DNA of 64,000 nt from Halichondria panicea (taxonomy: Eukaryota; Porifera; Demospongiae; Suberitida; Halichondriidae): assembly GCF_963675165.1 (NCBI RefSeq), contig NC_087389.1, forward strand, positions 1,894,001 to 1,958,000, written 5' to 3'. Below the pieces are notes generated by a model, which did not search any database, had not been told where the DNA came from, and saw nothing but the letters and a program-made list of their open reading frames with translations. Each line of letters begins with the position of its first letter. The first letter of the stretch is position 1. This document shows, in pieces, positions 1-11,121 of this stretch. The position numbers and the translations under genes are program-made.

Positions 1-14
1 TTAGGCTGTAATAC

Positions 15-140
15 AGTAGCCTCCTTCGCAGCCTCTCCTTTTTCTGTTCTTGTCACACAGGTCAATAAGATAAAATACGGTAAGAATTGGAGGAACAAAG
101 AAAGAAAGAACAGAAAAAGAAGAGGCTGCGAAGGAGGCTA
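15..140. mobile_element. Inverted-repeat MITE
   Basis: Two arms of about 35 bp, starting TAGCCTCCTTCGCAGCC and ending in its reverse complement, enclose about 55 bp. The 7-bp direct repeat GTAATAC flanks the element at 8-14 and 141-147 and looks like a target-site duplication. No coding capacity is seen, so it is a non-autonomous DNA transposon. The superfamily is not decided by the ends. Confidence 0.75.
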
Positions 141-249
141 GTAATACATCCGATCACCCTTGGGACAGTGCAGCTTGGCCGGAATAGCGAGATGGCTGTG
201 TTTCAGGAAATAGTCGCGGCTTAAAAACGACCTTACCTCGAATCTAGAG

Positions 250-366
250 ACTAATTTTGCGGTTCGAATAATGATGAATCATTCTGCTCTCTATTTAAGT
301 GTAATCCAATTTTATTTTCCAAACTACACCCGAAATGTCATATCTGGCCGTAATGAACGTATAAAT
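250..366 (+). repeat. Dispersed repeat, partner at 62281-62408
   Basis: About 115 bp that recurs in reverse orientation near the other end of the window. Shared landmarks are ATGATGAATCATTCTGCTCT, CTATTTAAGTGTAATCCAAT and the GTCATATC / GGCCGTAAT stretch. The copies are diverged and no terminal structure is obvious. It is a dispersed repeat of unknown class. Confidence 0.65.
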
Positions 367-1164
367 TATTCCCCCAAAGCACAACATTGACCCCATTATG
401 TCGTCACACAAATAATCAACATGACTCTATCTGAATGCCAAGGAAATAATTAACCACCAGCAGGCCTACAGATGTTTAGCATACTGATCTGCAAAAGGTA
501 CCTATTATGCCGGCATAATCTACCAACCCCTATCTGGATCCTTCAGCTGTACGTACAATACGTACCTCGAATAAAAGACGCCAGTAGCTAGAGGCAAGTC
601 TAAGCTTTAACATCAAAATCTGCTACAAAACTAATAACTTGTCGTTTGAATGCTATATCCAATGCAATGCTGTGGCATCCAGGTAAGCAGGCTCAGAAAG
701 TACTAAAATTCTAACCCTCGGCTGTTTTATGTCTCACAACCAAGCAGGTATTAATGGTAAATAGTACGAAGCAGGTATTAATCATTATGATACAGTACGT
801 ACATGAACATGGAAGAGCAAAATAAGATTTGAACGCTATGACAAGGCTTTGAAAGCGATTGTGGTGCATGGTCAGACATACACTAAGACTATAGCAGAGT
901 CAGCAGAAAGAAGCCTAAAATATGTTATACAAATAAAGTACCTGACATGCACTGTGGGAGTTCTGGACCGTTCTTTGGGATCACAGTAGAGCAGGCCTGA
1001 AGTGTTAACAGTAGGACACTAGGCTGACATGCAGTGGGACCGAAGTAGGCTCACAGTAGCCAGCAAATAAGCCTGGAGTTCCCATGAAATAAATAATCAT
1101 GTATCCACGTGGCTGTAATAGTGCCTCGAATTAAAGCCGTGTATATTTAGCTAGCTCTATGGCC

Positions 1165-1330
1165 AATGTGCAAGTTCAAGCTTCTTAGCTTTTGCTTGCT
1201 CTTATTCGACAACAAAGCTTTAAAATAAAAATCTACCACTATAACTTTATGTGCGAAGGCCATTCATGCTGTAAACGCACCGCTATGGTATCCAGCTCAG
1301 AAATCACAAACAGACATACAGACAAACCAA
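1165..1330 (+). repeat. Dispersed repeat related to 62819-63197
   Basis: The segment containing TTCAAGCTTCTTAGCTTTTG, then TTATTCGACAACAAAGCTTT, recurs in the same orientation at 62829-62880, and the CAGACTCAGAA-like part recurs further on. Together with the repeat at 250-366 it shows one repeat-rich family near both CKAP5 and rabenosyn-5. No protein is encoded. Confidence 0.6.
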
Positions 1331-1578
1331 ACGACTACTATACCCATGGCCTCCCACGCAACAACTTGGGAAAAACTGCATGCCTGGGGCTGTATGCTAT
1401 ATATCCTACAGCTGTTGACCAATGAGATCAATTATTAGTGGTGACGTAAGTGTGGTATAGTATGATCTATTCCACCCTCGGGTAACGCCCTCAGGTATCG
1501 TACACCGTAATATGGTATATTCCATATAAGGTACTCGAATCTAGCACTTGATATATGAAAGTATTTATTGTTGCTCAC

Positions 1579-4251
1579 CTGATGGAATCAATTGACTCAT
1601 ACAGACGGACGAGTTCCTGTCTTCTTTTATTGGCTTGATACAGTGTGAAGGTGTGTTCTCCCGCTCTGCAAATACAGAAACAGTGATTAAAACAGTGATT
1701 ATAATAATGTGTGCGTGAATTGATCTGCTCAAATTTTCATGATACAAATCAGTGTCACCAAAAAGTCACATGTAGACACAGACATGTTTTACTACTAGAC
1801 TTACAGAAGAGACACTCCTATCTCAACAAATGAGGGTTTAATGCGATCAGCTTCGGTCATTGTCAGTTGCATGTTCTCATACAGAGCAACAATCACAGGT
1901 TTCTCCAAACCCTCCAGTTGAAACAGCCGCCTGTATACCAAGGTACTGTCAGTAAAACTTTCAAGGCCTAGTATCATACATGTAAGTGAAGTAACTGCGC
2001 AGCTAAAAGTTACGTAAGTCTAGCTGGGTGTGCCATTTAACACACCACATACGGTATGAAGTGATGCATTAATTTTCACACCTGTGAATGAGTTTGGTAC
2101 ATGGTGTGCACATCCGCAACTCATCAATGGCCTCCTCCTCCTCCTCCCTCTTGGCCTGACCCCCCTTGGTCGGCCCCAGGCTATGAGACTTCATTGCCAG
2201 TCGTCTGGTACGCACTGTGGTACGGGGTGCCAACTTGGCGTATTCAGGGCAGTCGGATATTACAGGATCTGTGTGCGCGGGGGCAGGGCAAGGATGAATC
2301 AAATTGGCTGGCTCAGATGTAAGTGCCATGATCTCTAGCCAAATACAGAGTATAAATATAGCCATGCAACCACAAGGTCCCAAATAAACAGTTTTAAGGA
2401 CTTAAGCACACCACCCCCCCCCCCCCCCCCCAGTTGTGTGTTTTACACATACAGTTGTAAGAGGTCTACTATTGTCACATTCTTATCGTCATCTATACTG
2501 CTACTAAATTATGAAAGCACCCCAGGTGCTCATGCCTCGGTGGAGATACCAAGCCTTTACGACATGAAGCTACTACCAGGAGTACATTAATGTACTCCTG
2601 CTACTACCTATTATAATACTAAACACACATGCACAGATTTGCATGCAGGGAACGCAATGGTGAAAATGATGCTTGCTAAAAAGGATGCCAATAGTTCGAA
2701 GCCCATAATTAAGACTGATGTTGTAATAGTGCAGCTCTCTCCTCACTATTGCAGCTTGGTAGCTAGCGTTCTAGTGCGAACTAACTACTAAGTAGAGCAG
2801 TAATACTCTATGAACACGTTTTGTATCACTCTTCTAAAAAGGCTGCAATGGCATTCCAATTAGGTATAACTCGAGAGTGAAGCATTCTTTGGAAAATCCA
2901 CCAATTGAAATCCAAGAAAACGTGACAAGAAGCACTCTAACCTGCATGCAATTCATACTGTTAGCAGTCTACTGTATACCTTGCTGCGCATGTGCACACT
3001 TAATTGTTACACCAAAGAATACAATAATACAGGGCACACTTACACAACTCAGTATGCGTCATGAAGTGGGAGCACTGCTTGCACATGATCCCCCCACACA
3101 AACGACAGTGATGCTTGCGTCTCTGAGGCCCAAACTTGCGACCACAAGCTTTGCAGTGTTTCTCCTCACTATCCTTCCTCCACGGTACTATCGTCTGCTC
3201 GATAGCTGCATGGTCAAGAAGAGAGGGAAAGTCAGTACATAAATCCTAAGTATTAAAAATGCTTACCCTTCATTTGCCTGGTTGTCTTCGGGGAACTTGA
3301 TTTGAGGTTTCGAAACAACTACAGAGAGGAATCAAGAATTTGGCTCATGACAAACGTTAAGCCTGAATGCACAGATACAGTGCTGTTATCCCTTATGCTT
3401 TCAACAACAAGTTAGGGGACTTAAAATTTTAGAATGATCACTTTACCTTCTCAAGTCGTATAGCAAGTCTATTCGTCTCCACAACCATACCAGTGAGATG
3501 TGCATCTCGCTGCTGCTTGAACAAACCAGTGTAGTTAGTGCTTTCTCCTGGCGGGGGGGGGGGGCAAACGGTAAAGTTTGGTAAAAGTTAGAATGTAACA
3601 TCAATTAAGAAAGTTGGCATCTGTATAATCATGAGCAGTACCTACATGTACATTATATAGCTATGGGGACACTAGTGTTAGCAAGAGTCCATAATAAAAG
3701 ATAAAGAGTATCGAACTCTGCATCATATGTATTTGGACTACTTCCTGTATTTGGGTTTATTGCTGCCTGAGGCAATTAAGTAACGGCTCCGGGCACTCGA
3801 ATTGGTTAGTTACCAAGCAGTCGCATTACTTTCCGAATACATTTGATGCAAAGTAATGCAGCGTTCGATACTCCCTATCTTTTATTATGGATTCTTGGTG
3901 TTTAATAGTCACACACGTACACTACAGACACTCACCGAATTCTTGAGTTGGCCAGTAGGATGCAATCCCACTGACGTTAGTAACAGGCGCCTGTAGCCTA
4001 AGGCTCTCCTCAAGGGCAGGATTCCCTCCTGCTACAGCAGAAGCCCCATCTTCAACAGGATGGGTAAATCTCTGTTTGGGTTTACTGAGAGCTTTTGCCT
4101 TGTCAAAAAGGGACCTGATATTCAGTTTTATCTTGTTTCCTTTGGACTCATCATGCTCCTCTCTGAAGTGGACATCTAACAGTTGAAAAGTACGCAAGTC
4201 CAGCTTGCATAGAGGACAGAAAAATCCTTCTCCTTGTTCAACTTCAGCCAT
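1579..4251 (-). CDS. RBSN: Rabenosyn-5-like FYVE protein, 5' seven exons
   Basis: Rabenosyn-5 is a Rab4/Rab5 effector that binds PI3P on early endosomes and drives recycling. I place exons (minus) at 4251-3936, 3547-3447, 3318-3267, 3205-3044, 2307-2082, 1930-1805 and 1665-1579. All have GT-AG ends and the phases agree, giving 356 codons plus 2 nt. Residues 12-33 form a C2H2 finger (C12, C15, H28, H33), as in the family. The FYVE domain starts near residue 163 (IVPWRKD, then RRKHHCRLCG). It has an insertion before its last cysteine pair (RMCTPC, about 280), as in vertebrate rabenosyn. Exon 7 matches the conserved AGEHTFTLYQA region. The last donor (GTGAGC) is intact, so the remaining exons lie left of the window. 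The exon 5 acceptor is the weakest junction. The start is the first ATG, 89 bp from the DRC6 start. Confidence 0.88.
2577..2600. mobile_element. 24-bp perfect palindrome flanked by direct repeats
   Basis: Positions 2577-2600 read identically on both strands (CAGGAGTACATT and its complement). CTACTAC lies directly on each side, or GCTACTAC if the final G is shared. This looks like a minimal, hAT-like insertion with a 7-8 bp target duplication, inside a rabenosyn-5 intron. A chance palindrome is less likely given the flanking repeats. Confidence 0.5.
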
Positions 4252-4340
4252 TTGGGTCTGATCTATTTAAGTGACCGACACACATCAAATATTTTGTGTG
4301 TGTGTGTGTGTGGGCGCTGACAAGGGAAATCCCCACAGAC
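4252..4340. promoter_or_regulatory. Probable bidirectional promoter, RBSN / DRC6
   Basis: Only 89 bp separate the divergent start codons of rabenosyn-5 (minus, ATG at 4251) and DRC6 (plus, ATG at 4341). The interval contains a GT microsatellite at about 4295-4313 and no clear TATA box. Both 5' UTRs must be very short or overlap the neighbour's coding region, unless an upstream non-coding exon exists. A shared promoter is inferred from spacing only. Confidence 0.55.
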
Positions 4341-6427
4341 ATGTCCCAATTTGTTGCCATGTTAACACGACCTCAGGTACAAGGTGGTGAGATCTCGAGA
4401 AGCAACATCAAAGCAAAGGATCAAAGCCAACGCTTTTGCACAAACACATTGAAGGAGATGGAGCACCAAGTATCCTTTGAGTGCTACAATCCAGAAGTAA
4501 AGCAATACCTTCTTGCTCACAACTATCCTAGTCTCATTGAGGTAGGTAATATAATTTATATGCAATAATTGTAATTGATGTTCCCCTGTTCCATTTCCAT
4601 AGGCTCTCCTCACTGGGCTGACTGTGATGATGCCTCGTGATCCATGGGAGTTTGTTCAAAGCAGACTCAATGAGCTCCAAGAGCAAGGTGGACAATTGTA
4701 CATTGAATGGTAGGTGATTAGCTGATTGTCCTCCTAGGCCGGCTGGATATCATCAGGCTTACACGGCACCGGATGTTCACCGCTGGGGTGGATGTGGGAA
4801 TTCCATAAATAATAATTATCGCTTCTCCATGCTAACTTGAACCCCTCCCTGCCCACGCCTACTAAATGAACATTCGGTGCCATACATGACAGTTGATCTG
4901 GCAGGCTTGCATTGATCTTACTTACGTTCATAATTATACAGGGACATGTTTGTGGAGGAGGGTTTGAGGCCCAAGCTTTGGAGGAGAGGAATGTTAGACT
5001 CTCTTCTTGATGACACAGATTTGGTACGCTCCTAAAATAATGGTGGACAATTTTAAATTCTATTTCTATATTCAGCCTACTGAAGAGCTCCTGATAGCAG
5101 CATTCCAGTTCAGAAGAAAGCATACTCTCGGAGTATATTTTAGGTAATTAAGTATTACATGTACTTTCATCCTTACCACTCTACAGAGCATGGATGAAGT
5201 TTAATCTTGATGAACAGCAAGAAACAGCTGCCTACAATACCCGACTGAAAAGAGCAAAGCAGACATACGTGACAAAAATCACTGGAATCATCTTTAAGAC
5301 TTGGAAAATATCCTAAACTACACTCACTGTGTGGTACGTAAACACGTACGTGGTGAACTACACTCACTGTGTGGTACGTAAAAACGTACATGGTACTTTC
5401 CCTAAGCTGTTTTACACTTTAGTCACAACATTATTTACTTAACTGTTTTGTTCACAACTACACCGATTCAAAGTCTGCGTCGGTGGAGACTGGGTATCAG
5501 AAGATTCTCCAAGTGGGGAACAGGCACATGAAGAAGATACTGTTTAATGCCTGGCTGGAGGACTACAAGGAGACACGACAGGCCAAGCGTTGGTTCAAGA
5601 GGAACAAAGCTGGCAGAGGGGGTGATGAGAGTGGGGATGAAGATGGAGAGTGGTATTGGCCAGAACGGGAGGACCTTATCTCTTTACTACCCAAAGATGT
5701 GTCTATCAAAGTCAGTCGAGTAGTTATAAGGAAATCTGTGCTCACTTTGATTATTGCACATGTAGTTGTGTAATACGTACATGATGAGCTGCATGGACAC
5801 TTCTAGTGCAATTGTTTCCACTATAACAATAATAGTATTACTGCTTTAGAGGTGGGGGAGGGGAGGTGAGGTGAGGTGAGGTAGGTAACCCCCCCCCCCT
5901 CCCCCTAGAATTAGACAACTTCTTATTCAATGACAAGGATAGACACTATAAACTTATCTTCTCTGCTTGGAAGCAGATACCATTTCTTCAAGATTGCTGT
6001 CCGATATAGTCCTCAATAGAGGTGAGGTACCGCCAGAAATCCATTTAAGAGCATTGTTAATGTTTTAAGTAGCTAGTTGTCTTAATAACTACCAGAAATG
6101 ATCTCTAGGCACCTAAACGTATAATGCGCGTGTGGTAAAGTATGTCAAAAGTTCTGTCAAGCAATGTTTGATTGATTCATAAAATTCTTCCATAGAATCT
6201 CACAGGCCCTCAAATGTCCACCTTGGGGCAGGGGTCCCCTAGCAATTGTATCTTAGCACCATTTTTGCCCTGACCCAAAATCCTAAATGTGCAGTCCTGT
6301 AATAACAATGTATGTATGGTTTATTAAATCCAGATCTTCAGTCTGGTTGGTATTCGTAGTCTCTGTCGATGTGCTCAAGTGTGTAGATCATGGAAGGAGA
6401 TTAGTGAGGATAAGGAGTTGTGGAACA

Positions 6428-6461
<34 letters not shown>

Positions 6462-9400
6462 TTCTTAATAATTATGCGGTAAATAAGTGATGGCATGTAT
6501 CCTCTCTACATGTACGTTGAATCAGGTGGATTTCAGCATTTTCAAGACATTGTAAGTTCACATTTTCACCGTTGCTACAAATAATTTAACTGTTCCCCTC
6601 CCAGTGTTCGTGATGGTGTGGTGATGAGGTTGTTCCACAAGTACAGACCTCTGCTGGGGCATCTCAATCTACAAGGATGCCACAGATTAACACCAGAAAG
6701 CTTGAAACACATAGGTAATTGGTGTTATTAGTACCAGTTTTGCCCTGTCACATCTGCTGTGCATCCTTATACATGTAGGTCAGTGCCAAAATCTGCAAGA
6801 TCTCAATCTCTCTGAATGTGAAAAACTAAATGTAGGTCCAGTTTGTGCATTCTCCAGCTGACTCTAATATTTTTTAGGATGAAGCTATGCAACACATTGC
6901 CAAAGGGTGCTCTGCATTGCTCTACCTCAACCTCTCCTACTGCAATGTCACAGACTCAATTATCAGGATATTGACAAAGTGTGTGAGCTAATAATTATAG
7001 CCAGCAAGCGTTGATTACCACTCTTTTCCACTGTCATTCTGTCAGTGAACCACTTCATGACTTATTCCCATTGCATAGAGTATTCCTGATCGTACGAACA
7101 TACATTAATTTTGCCCCCCCCCCCGCAGATACTGTGGGAGTCTCCATTACCTCAGTTTAGCGTACTCCACTCAGTTCACCAGTAAAGGTCTCCAGTCTAT
7201 TACAACCGGAAAGGGATGTCGTAGGCTAGTGTACCTTGACCTCTCTGGCTGTACCCATCTCTCGGCTGAAGGAATGCATTCCATAGGAAAGGGCTGTCCT
7301 ATTCTCAACACACTGATTCTTGATGACATTCCTGACTTCACTGATGCAATGATAATCAAGCTAGTTGCTCACTGTCACACGCTGAGACATATCTCATTCA
7401 TGGGCGGAGGCTCTCTCACTGACAAAGCATTCAAGTATCTTGCCATGGAAAACAAAAAACTGAAAACCATAAAAATTGAGAGTAAGTTTTAGCGTATTTT
7501 ATGCGTTCAGTGTTTCATATGCTATTAATTATTCTTGTAGACAACACTAGCTTGACAGATGTTGCTGTGCGATCATTTGCCAAAGGCTGTCGTGACCTCT
7601 CCCATCTCTGTCTGGCTGGTTGCTCCAGAATCTCTGATCAGGGGCTTAGAGCTTTGAGCTCACTACGCAAATTGCAAGTTTTGAACATTGCTGATTGTAC
7701 CAGGTATTTGACATAATGTGGCATGCAAAGAGTTCACCATCCTATACTAGTTACTGTGGGCAATTTAATAGACACTTAATCAGGCTAATGGGTAGTACAC
7801 CTCCTGGTGTGACCAAGTTGTATGAAAGTGAGAGGCTTCCTAATTTAGCAGCTCTCTTTTTGATAATAATACTAATAATTAAAACGTAGGATCATCAAAA
7901 ATGTATGGGATGATAAGATCTGTTGTGTCTGGTCTGTCGTCTTTTAGGGTATCTGATGCTGGTATCAGACATGTGATAGAAAACGCTCCCGGGAGCATCC
8001 TCAGGGAGTTTAACATCACCAATCTCATTAAAATAAGTGATGTAACACTTCTGAGAATGTCTCAGAGGTAAGCCATTCCTTATCTGCATATACAGTGTTG
8101 CACCACCAATACTTGTGTTTTAGTTGCAAGGCCCTCACTTACGTGTGTTTCTGCTACTGTGAGCACATATCAGATACAGGAGTTGAGTTGCTAGGACACA
8201 TGCCTTGGCTGACCTCACTAGATGTGTCTGGTTGCAACATCAGTGATCAGGTGACGCTACTGGCTAATTTTTTACCACTGTGTAGCAGGGTGTAGTAGCA
8301 GAGGAGGTACGATGCGCGTGCCTTGATCAGGCTAATTGCCTCTGCAATAACGTTAAGCGTGGGCGGATAATCGAGGCATAATTACGCCCACGCTCAAGGT
8401 TATTACAGAGGCAATTAACCTAATCGAGGCACACGTGTCGTACCTCCTCTGGTGTAGTAGTGGAATGGAAAAAAGGGCCACTGGGTTAGTGCCACCAACA
8501 CCTTGATGGGGATTATTGTAGTAGATAGTGTAGTGTGTATAATTATGTATAGCGGGTAATTTTCGTGGGTTGGGTAAAAAATTCGTTCAATTGGAAAACC
8601 GTGATTTTCGTGAGTATTGACTTACCTAACGCATGCCTATTTGTGGGGAAAAATTTCGTGTAGGTCAGCTTGCCCACGAAAATTACCCGCTATGCAGTAA
8701 TTATTTTTGTGCTGTGGCTGTGTTCAGCTTGGTAGTACAGTGAAACTTGCATGCATAAGAGGGTTTAGAGATTTATAGTAGATCAGATAATGTTGGTAAT
8801 GTTTGATCACTTTAATACTGTGTGTGCAGGGTGTTGCAGGTCTTAGGTTCAATCCTCAGTTCAAACACTTGGCCCTGGCTGAGCTCATGGATGTCACTGA
8901 TGATGGACTACAGGTGTGTTGAGCTGTTATGAGCTGTCTGTTGTCTGTGGGTGAAGTGTTAAGTGAGATGCTTAGAGTAATGTATAATAATTTCCTGAAC
9001 ATCTGTGTTAGATAACATGTTCATAAGAAGGTACCAGTTAATCCATGCACTTTAAATGCATGGGTATACACATTAATTTATAGAGATCAGAGACAGTACA
9101 TTTCAATTGGTGTTGGTGTGTTGGTTTTTTTCCTGTTCAGAAAATGTGCTCAACATTATCTAGATTGGAGACACTGGATTTAAGTGATTGTGAGGTACAT
9201 TTATAAATGTGTCCGTATATTCAAAATGTCTAGAATTTCACCTTATCTCTGTACAGAACATAACTAATGAAGGTCTTCAAACAGTTGCTTACAAGTGCCG
9301 TTCCCTAAAGACATTGTACATAGCAAACTGCCCTAAGGTGAGTTCTGATTTTCTACATACTATTGTACTGTACTGTACATCATTGTATATTGACAGATTG

Positions 9401-10093
9401 ATGATGAGGGAATCAGGTTCTTGACTCAAGGATGTTCCTATCTATTGAGGCTTGATATGTCTGGATGCAATGTAACGTGAGTTAATTGGCCCTATTATTA
9501 TTTCTGTGTGCCTGATTACACACATGTCACTCTACAGGGACAGAGCTTTGAGACACCTAAAGAAAGGATGTACCAACCTGGCAAAACTGGATGTTCTGAG
9601 CTGCGTTAATGTGACCAGGTACATGTAATTGTTCTGCTGGCTACACCAATTTTACACCAGCAGTCCATGATGCAGTGAAATCTGCAGATATTCATAGGAA
9701 ACCACAAATACGAATCTGCATATATTCATAAGAAATCACAAACACATTTGGGTGTCAACAAAATAGTACATAAACTTGTCACATTATTCATATTAGCTTC
9801 GGCACTAGATATACTAAATTTGGAACAATACAGAGAGCATGGCCCCCTGCGCAAGGATGACACGCAAATTCGTGAAGTGTTCCACATTTTTGGGGGTATT
9901 TTACACTTGTGGTTTAAATACCTTGTGCATGTTTTACATTTGCATGTTTTAATTTTTACACAGAGATGCTGTACAGAGGTATCAGTCGAAAGGAGTGGAA
10001 GTAAACTACAACACAGACAGACCCAAGCACCTTCAACAATCCATTCAAGATATTCATAAACTACCAGTCGAACCTCTCTTAGACAGAATATAG
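4341..10093 (+). CDS. FBXL13: F-box/LRR protein 13, dynein regulatory complex subunit 6
   Basis: FBXL13/DRC6 is an axonemal subunit of the nexin-dynein regulatory complex. Exons: 4341-4541, 4603-4709, 4942-5023, 5076-5143, 5187-5307, 5459-5710, 6334-6429, 6526-6551, 6605-6714, 6779-6831, 6878-6978, 7129-7481, 7541-7703, 7948-8067, 8124-8250, 8830-8913, 9141-9194, 9257-9337, 9397-9476, 9538-9618, 9964-10093. They sum to 2490 nt: 829 residues plus stop, in frame throughout. The N-terminal part carries the family's ALLTGL..MMPRDPWEF block. Next come basic helical segments, then the F-box around residues 268-310 (LISLLPKDVSIKIF, CAQVCRSWKEI). Leucine-rich repeats run from about 320 to the end (LGHLNLQGCHRL, LVYLDLSGCTHL, LSHLCLAGCSRI). 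All introns are GT-AG except the fifth, which is AT-AC. Exon 8 is only 26 bp. The start is the first ATG after an in-frame run without ATG. Confidence 0.92.
5308..5458 (+). other. Probable U12-type AT-AC intron of FBXL13
   Basis: Exon 5 runs into a stop at 5314-5316 if unspliced, and no GT donor before it keeps the frame cleanly. ATATCCT at 5308-5314 matches the minor-spliceosome 5' site. TTACTTAAC at 5435-5443 differs from the U12 branch consensus TTCCTTAAC by one base. An AC dinucleotide ends the intron at 5458, 16 nt after the branch A. Removing it joins two phase-0 codons and completes the 830-codon frame. The intron also holds two near-identical copies of a block of about 40 bp (CTACACTCACTGTGTGGTACG). 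Confidence 0.75.
6430..6460 (+). repeat. GT microsatellite forming the intron 7 donor
   Basis: A run of about 15 GT units begins exactly at the exon 7 boundary (AACAAG then GTGTGT), so the splice donor is embedded in the microsatellite. Exon 8 follows after about 95 bp and is only 26 bp long. Confidence 0.7.
8299..8451. mobile_element. hAT-like hairpin MITE in FBXL13 intron 15
   Basis: A nearly complete inverted repeat begins CAGAGGAGGTACGATGCG and ends with the matching complement CGTACCTCCTCTG, with arms of about 65 bp. GTGTAGTAG is duplicated directly on both sides (8290-8298 and 8452-8460). A CAGAG terminus with an 8-9 bp target duplication points to the hAT superfamily. No ORF is present. 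Confidence 0.8.
8549..8693. mobile_element. MITE with TAGCGGGTAATTTTCGTGGG ends
   Basis: The termini ATAGCGGGTAATTTTCGTGG and its complement bracket a non-coding core. Related copies lie at 13628-13800 and 13801-13956, so this is a small family. A TA-type target is possible because the element sits between TAT bases. Confidence 0.75.
9791..9891 (+). pseudogene. U6 snRNA-like sequence, probably a pseudogene
   Basis: Within FBXL13 intron 20 the sequence follows eukaryotic U6 from the 5' stem-loop (TTAGCTTCGGCA) through ATACTAAA.TTGGAAC and ACAGAGA to the 3' half (GCGCAAGGATGACACGCAAA, TTCGTGAAG.GTTCCA). It ends in a T run like a pol III terminator. Compared with canonical U6 it lacks about six bases between the ACAGAGA box and the AGC triad, and has a few substitutions and a small insertion near the 5' end. 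It resembles U6, not U6atac. The deletion next to the catalytic core favours a pseudogene. Confidence 0.85.
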
Positions 10094-10607
10094 TTTTATT
10101 TTTTATTTTTTGATGGAGTAATTAATTTTTGTAATAATAATAATGTCCAGGATCCCTGTCAATTAACACCAATTAAGAGCTTTTATAGAAGATGACCCTT
10201 TACCGTACACATTTGGAAATGGTTTCACAATAGGATAACAATCTGAGTGTTTCCGGGTTAGAGAATTAAGGGGCATTTCAATGTAGTACCACCCTCGACC
10301 TCGTGGTAATTTTGTGAAGAAAGGCTGAAGACGTTCAATCAAACAGTGTTGTTAATTTTCAAGAAAGAGGCTTTAAGGTATCACAAAAACTGAATAATGA
10401 TGGTGATTCTAATGAGACTTGTGCTCTCCCTTTCCCTAGCTCGCACACGCACTGTACTCGTCCTCACGCTCATCCTTGCCAACAGATGGAACTTTGATTG
10501 GATTTATATAACTGGCCGGTGTATGGAACGATGCATTCAACCCTCCGAAGCCGTGTCAAACTGCAAAACAGTAAGTATATCGATGTTATAAAACACTGTT
10601 ACAATAA
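10094..10607. other. FBXL13 3' flank, no gene seen
   Basis: AT-rich downstream sequence with an AATAATAATAATG run near 10130. Short open frames here have no recognisable motif. The first MITE of the following cluster starts at 10608. Confidence 0.5.
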
Positions 10608-11121
10608 TACCGTAGACGTTCTAATTATAGAACCAGTAAAAAATAATTGTACCAAAAAAATGATACCGTATATCTTCTAATTTATCGGACAGCAAAAAAT
10701 TATTATTTTGGAAATTGTCTGGGTATAATTGGAACAGATTTTTATAGAGCATGCGAAGTGTCCGGAATAATTAGAACAAGCAAGCAGCTGCATGCGAGCT
10801 AGCTAGAACAAGGTACGACTGAATAGTTGCACTAACTATCTAAAACTAGCTAAAGCTATCTAACTGCAGCACTCCAAGTCTTACTTGCCGTCTATGAATG
10901 GTAACTCATCTTTTCAAGGTATTGTCCGGATATTTAGAACAAATGTAATATTAAAGTACTGGAGTGTCTGTTGTATTAGAACAACGAAAATTGCCCAAAA
11001 GAGTGTCCGGGGTAATTATAAGTGTCCGATAAATTAGAAGATATACGGTAATATAATTATGGGTGTTTTAAAAGAGGGCGTCCTCACCGATGCTGGTTCT
11101 ATGATTAGAACGCTTACTGTA
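10608..11121. mobile_element. MITE (ACGTTCTAATTATAGAACC ends) split by another MITE
   Basis: The left end TACCGTAGACGTTCTAATTA and the right end GGTTCTATGATTAGAACGCT are the two halves of the same element seen intact at 11236-11362. They are separated by a second inverted-repeat element at 10664-11050. This is a clear nested insertion, with the host element the older of the two. Confidence 0.75.
10664..11050. mobile_element. Nested MITE with TACCGTATATCTTCTAATTT ends
   Basis: The ends TACCGTATATCTTCTAATTT..CGGACA and the complement (GTCCGATAAATTAGAAGATA..) form inverted repeats of about 28 bp. The core contains further GTCCGG and ATTAGAACAA-like repeats. There is no ORF. A TA target duplication is possible at the borders. 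It interrupts the element at 10608-11121. Confidence 0.75.

Noticed and set aside
4296-4340. Upstream extension of the FBXL13 start
   Set aside because: The frame is open but contains no ATG before 4341, and the extension translates the GT microsatellite.
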